In this document: positions 61,653-64,000 of the stretch, in pieces | How the letters are laid out: every line of letters starts with the position of its first letter | How positions within the stretch are numbered: the first letter of the stretch is position 1 | From: Antarcticimicrobium sp040365005 | Lineage (GTDB): Bacteria > Pseudomonadota > Alphaproteobacteria > Rhodobacterales > Rhodobacteraceae | Direction: 5' to 3' | NCBI RefSeq assembly: GCF_040365005.1 | Contig: NZ_BAABWV010000001.1 | Location: forward strand, 62,001 to 126,000 | DNA length: 64,000 bases | Position numbers and translations under genes: made by a program | Notes under the pieces: model-generated | What the model saw: the letters and a program-made list of their open reading frames with translations, nothing else | The model's database searches: none | What the model was told of the DNA's origin: nothing

Positions 61653-61749
61653 GAGGTCTTTATAAGCAATTCCCGGCGCTTCTCCAAGCTAAAAGTTTGA
61701 AAACACGCGAATCCCCCGTTAGCGTCACCATAAACGATACGAGCAGATC

Positions 61750-63579
61750 ATGATTGTTTCCAAAGTGCGACCGGGCTTCTCTCCCATGGCGAGGGCGTTC
61801 CTGAGCGGAATCGCCCTTTATATTAGCGTTCAACTCGCCCAGGCGGCGCCAACGCATGGCATAGCTATGTATGGTGAGCCTGCGCTCCCACCTGATTTTG
61901 TGTCCCTGCCCTACGTCAACCCGGATGCCCCCAAGGGCGGGCGCGTGGTGTTCGGCAATACCGGCGGCTTCGATTCGCTCAACCCTTTCGTGCAGAAAGG
62001 CACCGCGCCCTGGCAGTTGCGATTCTGGGGCTACGAATCGCTTCTCGGTCGATCCTGGGACGAACCGTTCACGCTTTACGGTCTTCTGGCCGAATCGGTG
62101 GAAACCGCGCCGGACCGATCCTGGGTCGAATTCACCCTGCGCGAGGGCGCGAGGTTCTCGGATGGCAGCCCGGTGACGGTCGAGGACGTGATCTGGTCCT
62201 ACGAGACATTGGGCACCAAGGGGCACCTGCGTTATCGTGGATTCTGGGGTCAGGTCGCGCAGATCGTACAAACCGGGCCGCGTTCCGTACGGTTGAGCTT
62301 CACCACACGTGACCGCGAGCTGGCGCTGATCGCCGGCATGCGCCCGATCCTGAAAAAGGCACAATGGGAGGGCAAGGATTTCACCGCCTCGGGGCTGGAC
62401 GAGATCCCCATCGGCACCGGCCCCTACGTGGTGACCGATTTCGAGCCGGGCCGGTTCGTCACCCTCGCGCGCGATCCCGACTACTGGGGCGCGGATCTGC
62501 CGTTCCGGCGCGGCACGCAGAACTTCGACGAGATGCGGATCGAGTTCTATGGCGACGGCACCGTGCTGTTCGAGGCGTTCAAGGCCGGCGCGTTGTCTGC
62601 GGTGCGCGAGTTCAACGCCGAGAAATGGGACCGGCAGTATGATTTCCCGGCGGTCCAGCGCGGCGATATCGTCAAATCCGAAATCCCGCACAAGCGGCCC
62701 TCGGGGATGACGGGGCTGGTGATGAACACCCGGCGCGGCGCCTTTGCCGACTGGCGCGTGCGCGAGGCGATGCTGCTGGCCTTCAACTTCGAATACATCA
62801 ACGACACCATGACCGGCGGGGCGCAGCCGCGCATCACCTCGTATTTCTCCAACTCCGAACTGGCCATGCATCCCGGCCCCGCAACCGGCAAGGTGCGCGA
62901 TCTTCTGACGCCCTTTGCCGACAGCCTGCCGCCCGGCGCGATCGAGGGTTATGCCCTGCCCGAGGGCGACGGCACCGCGCGCAACCGCGCCAACCTGCGC
63001 CGCGCAATGGACCTGTTGAACGCCGCCGGATGGACGGTACAGGACGGGGAGTTGCGCAATGCCGGTGGCGCGCCTTTTGCCTTTTCCGTGCTGCTGCGCC
63101 AGGGCGACGGCGAGATGCAGCGCGTCGTCGACATCTATGCCACTGCGCTGTCGCGGCTGGGCATCACGCTGCGGGTCGATACGGTGGACGATGCCCAGTA
63201 TGCCGGGCGGGTGGCCGCGTATGATTTCGACATGACCACCTTTCGTCGCGACCTTTCGCTGTCACCGGGCAACGAACAGCGGCTGTACTGGGGCAGCGCG
63301 GGGGTGGAGCAGCCGGGCACACGCAACCTGATGGGCATGGCCTCGCCCGCCGCCGACGCGCTGATCGATACCCTGCTCGAGGCCGAGGCGCACGAGGATT
63401 TCACCGCCGCCGTGCGCGCCCTCGACCGGGTTCTGACTGCCGGGCGCTATGTCATTCCGATCTGGCAGTACGACGTCGGACGGATCGCCCATATCCGGCA
63501 GATGAAATACCCCGACCGCCTGCCGGCCTATGGCGACCGGATGAATTTCATGCCCGATGTCTGGTGGTACGAGGAGTGA
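61750..63579 (+). CDS. ABC transporter substrate-binding protein, family 5 (YejA-like)
   Basis: A 609-residue periplasmic binding protein for peptides or related compounds. A signal peptide ends near residue 35 (VQLAQAAP). SLPYVNPDAPKGGRVVFGNTGGFDSLNPF, the family-5 region LRFWGYESLLGRSWDEPFTLYGLLAESVE and the late NEQRLYWGSAGVEQPGTRNLMG match YejA-type proteins. The following gene is on the other strand, so the permease and ATPase genes are elsewhere. The ribosome site before 61750 is weak. Confidence 0.87.
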   Translation: MIVSKVRPGFSPMARAFLSGIALYISVQLAQAAPTHGIAMYGEPALPPDFVSLPYVNPDAPKGGRVVFGNTGGFDSLNPFVQKGTAPWQLRFWGYESLLGRSWDEPFTLYGLLAESVETAPDRSWVEFTLREGARFSDGSPVTVEDVIWSYETLGTKGHLRYRGFWGQVAQIVQTGPRSVRLSFTTRDRELALIAGMRPILKKAQWEGKDFTASGLDEIPIGTGPYVVTDFEPGRFVTLARDPDYWGADLPFRRGTQNFDEMRIEFYGDGTVLFEAFKAGALSAVREFNAEKWDRQYDFPAVQRGDIVKSEIPHKRPSGMTGLVMNTRRGAFADWRVREAMLLAFNFEYINDTMTGGAQPRITSYFSNSELAMHPGPATGKVRDLLTPFADSLPPGAIEGYALPEGDGTARNRANLRRAMDLLNAAGWTVQDGELRNAGGAPFAFSVLLRQGDGEMQRVVDIYATALSRLGITLRVDTVDDAQYAGRVAAYDFDMTTFRRDLSLSPGNEQRLYWGSAGVEQPGTRNLMGMASPAADALIDTLLEAEAHEDFTAAVRALDRVLTAGRYVIPIWQYDVGRIAHIRQMKYPDRLPAYGDRMNFMPDVWWYEE

Positions 63580-63594
63580 GTGCGCGACGGTCAT

Positions 63595-63621
63595 GTCATC
63601 CCGGGTCGGACCCGGGATGAC
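63595..63621. repeat. near-perfect 27-base palindrome (GTCATCCCGGGTC arms)
   Basis: Arms GTCATCCCGGGTC (63595-63607) and its exact complement (63609-63621) with a single-base centre. It belongs to the GTCATCCC-type intergenic repeat also seen near 36.55 kb and sits between two converging genes, where it may stop transcription from both sides. Confidence 0.7.
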
Positions 63622-63639
63622 CACCGCGGTGCGTGCGGC

Positions 63640-63999
63640 TCAGGTCAGCGAGGTCACCCAGAGGATCGTTGCATCCTCTTCGCTGGTCGAGATCACGTTG
63701 TGGCCCATGGCCGCGTCGTAATAGGCGCTGTCGCCCCGGCGCATCTCGATCGGCTCGTAAAACTCGGTATAAAGCTTGATCACCCCGGTCAGCACGTAGA
63801 GAAATTCCTCGCCATCGTGGCGCACCCAGCCGTCGAACTCCTCCATGCGGCGGGCCCGCACCCGGGCGCGATAGGGCAGCATGGATTTCTTGGTCAGGCT
63901 TTCGGCCAGCAACTCGTGCTCATAGGTGGCGGTGGCGTAATCGGCCCCTTCGCCCGAGCGGGTCAGCGCCATGCGCCCGTTCACCTGTTCGCGCTGCGG
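63640..63999 (-). CDS. cupin-domain regulator, C-terminal part (cut by window end)
   Basis: About 119 residues are visible; the frame runs off the right edge. The visible part is a cupin domain: HDGEEFLYVLTGVIKLYTEF, EPIEMRRGDSAYYDAAMGHNVIS and DATILWVTSL. The lead-in YEHELLAESLTKKSMLPYRARVRARRMEEFDGWVRH is typical of XRE-type helix-turn-helix regulators with a C-terminal cupin, so a DNA-binding domain is expected beyond the window. Ligand unknown. Confidence 0.8.
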   Translation of the reverse strand, partial: PQREQVNGRMALTRSGEGADYATATYEHELLAESLTKKSMLPYRARVRARRMEEFDGWVRHDGEEFLYVLTGVIKLYTEFYEPIEMRRGDSAYYDAAMGHNVISTSEEDATILWVTSLT

Positions 64000-64000
64000 C

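Larger units (their letters stand above)
61378..61749. other. intergenic region with candidate antisense-oriented small RNA
   Basis: A 372-base gap between bdhA (reading left) and an ABC binding-protein gene (reading right). The central part holds a candidate small RNA on the minus strand (separate entries). The part nearest bdhA contains ATG/CAT-rich dyads around 61405-61430 that could be its promoter region. No protein-coding frame with a ribosome site is seen. Confidence 0.5.

Overview
The window is a high-GC chromosomal segment from an alphaproteobacterium, most likely a member of the Rhodobacteraceae (Roseobacter/Rhodobacter group). Supporting points are the many divergent or tightly coupled short operons, a heme A synthase of the alphaproteobacterial type, poly-3-hydroxybutyrate use (bdhA), the methyl-tetrahydrofolate/corrinoid gene set typical of this family, and an FNR-type box of the FnrL pattern. 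I see no rRNA, tRNA, CRISPR, phage or transposase gene, so most of the window looks like core or stable accessory chromosome. All assignments are by reading; no database search was run.

Layout. 1-4.7 kb: a LivGFHM-type branched-chain amino acid/amide importer (first gene cut by the window edge) followed by a DJ-1/PfpI protein. 4.7-6.2 kb: a HerA-like ATPase. 6.5-7.3 kb: a candidate small RNA and an IalB-like secreted protein. 7.35-10 kb: an lpxD/acp/ketosynthase cluster probably devoted to a special acyl chain. 10-12.5 kb: a divergent pair of peptidoglycan enzymes (L,D-transpeptidase; DUF882 peptidase). 12.7-15.2 kb: exbB-exbD-exbD-tonB. 15.2-16.8 kb: PPK2 and an Asp/Glu-racemase-like enzyme. 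17.1-20.1 kb: a one-carbon module (methyl-THF:corrinoid methyltransferase, MTHFR-like protein, small partner). 20.3-22.5 kb: Ppx/GppA phosphatase and RlmE. 22.6-25.7 kb: BrkB-like membrane protein, a helical small protein, cardiolipin synthase and a secreted protein. 25.8-29.9 kb: an Att-type lipoprotein/lipid ABC module. 29.9-32.5 kb: galB-galC-galD (lower gallate/protocatechuate 4,5-cleavage route). 32.8-36.5 kb: a ProC-like dehydrogenase, an ACP-like protein lacking its serine, an amidohydrolase and an unknown secreted protein. 36.7-42.5 kb: a sulfatase-modifying-factor-like protein with an unknown large secreted protein, a sugar epimerase, a HAD-UbiA fusion and GtrA. 42.5-45.6 kb: an apparently decaying operon (aminotransferase fragment, internally deleted CoA-transferase, intact M20 deacylase). 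45.7-48.8 kb: DUF2478 protein, M32 carboxypeptidase, heme A synthase. 49-51 kb: three tandem secreted SH3 proteins. 51-57 kb: TrmJ, ThiE-like protein, a HupE/DUF4198 metal-associated pair, psuK-psuG and a DUF502 protein. 57.2-59.6 kb: an FNR-boxed octaheme tetrathionate-reductase-like cytochrome with a membrane cytochrome b. 59.6-61.4 kb: bdhA-patatin. 61.6-64 kb: a candidate small RNA, a peptide-type ABC binding protein and a cut cupin regulator.

The strongest leads for something unusual are: an ACP with Thr in place of the phosphopantetheine Ser (33.9 kb); a second ExbD with Asn in place of the proton-carrying Asp (13.9 kb); an A/B-fused CoA-transferase that has lost its catalytic region beside a beheaded aminotransferase (42.6-44.3 kb); two candidate intergenic small RNAs (6.5 and 61.6 kb); the HAD-UbiA fusion with epimerase and GtrA; and the FGE-like/unknown secreted pair.
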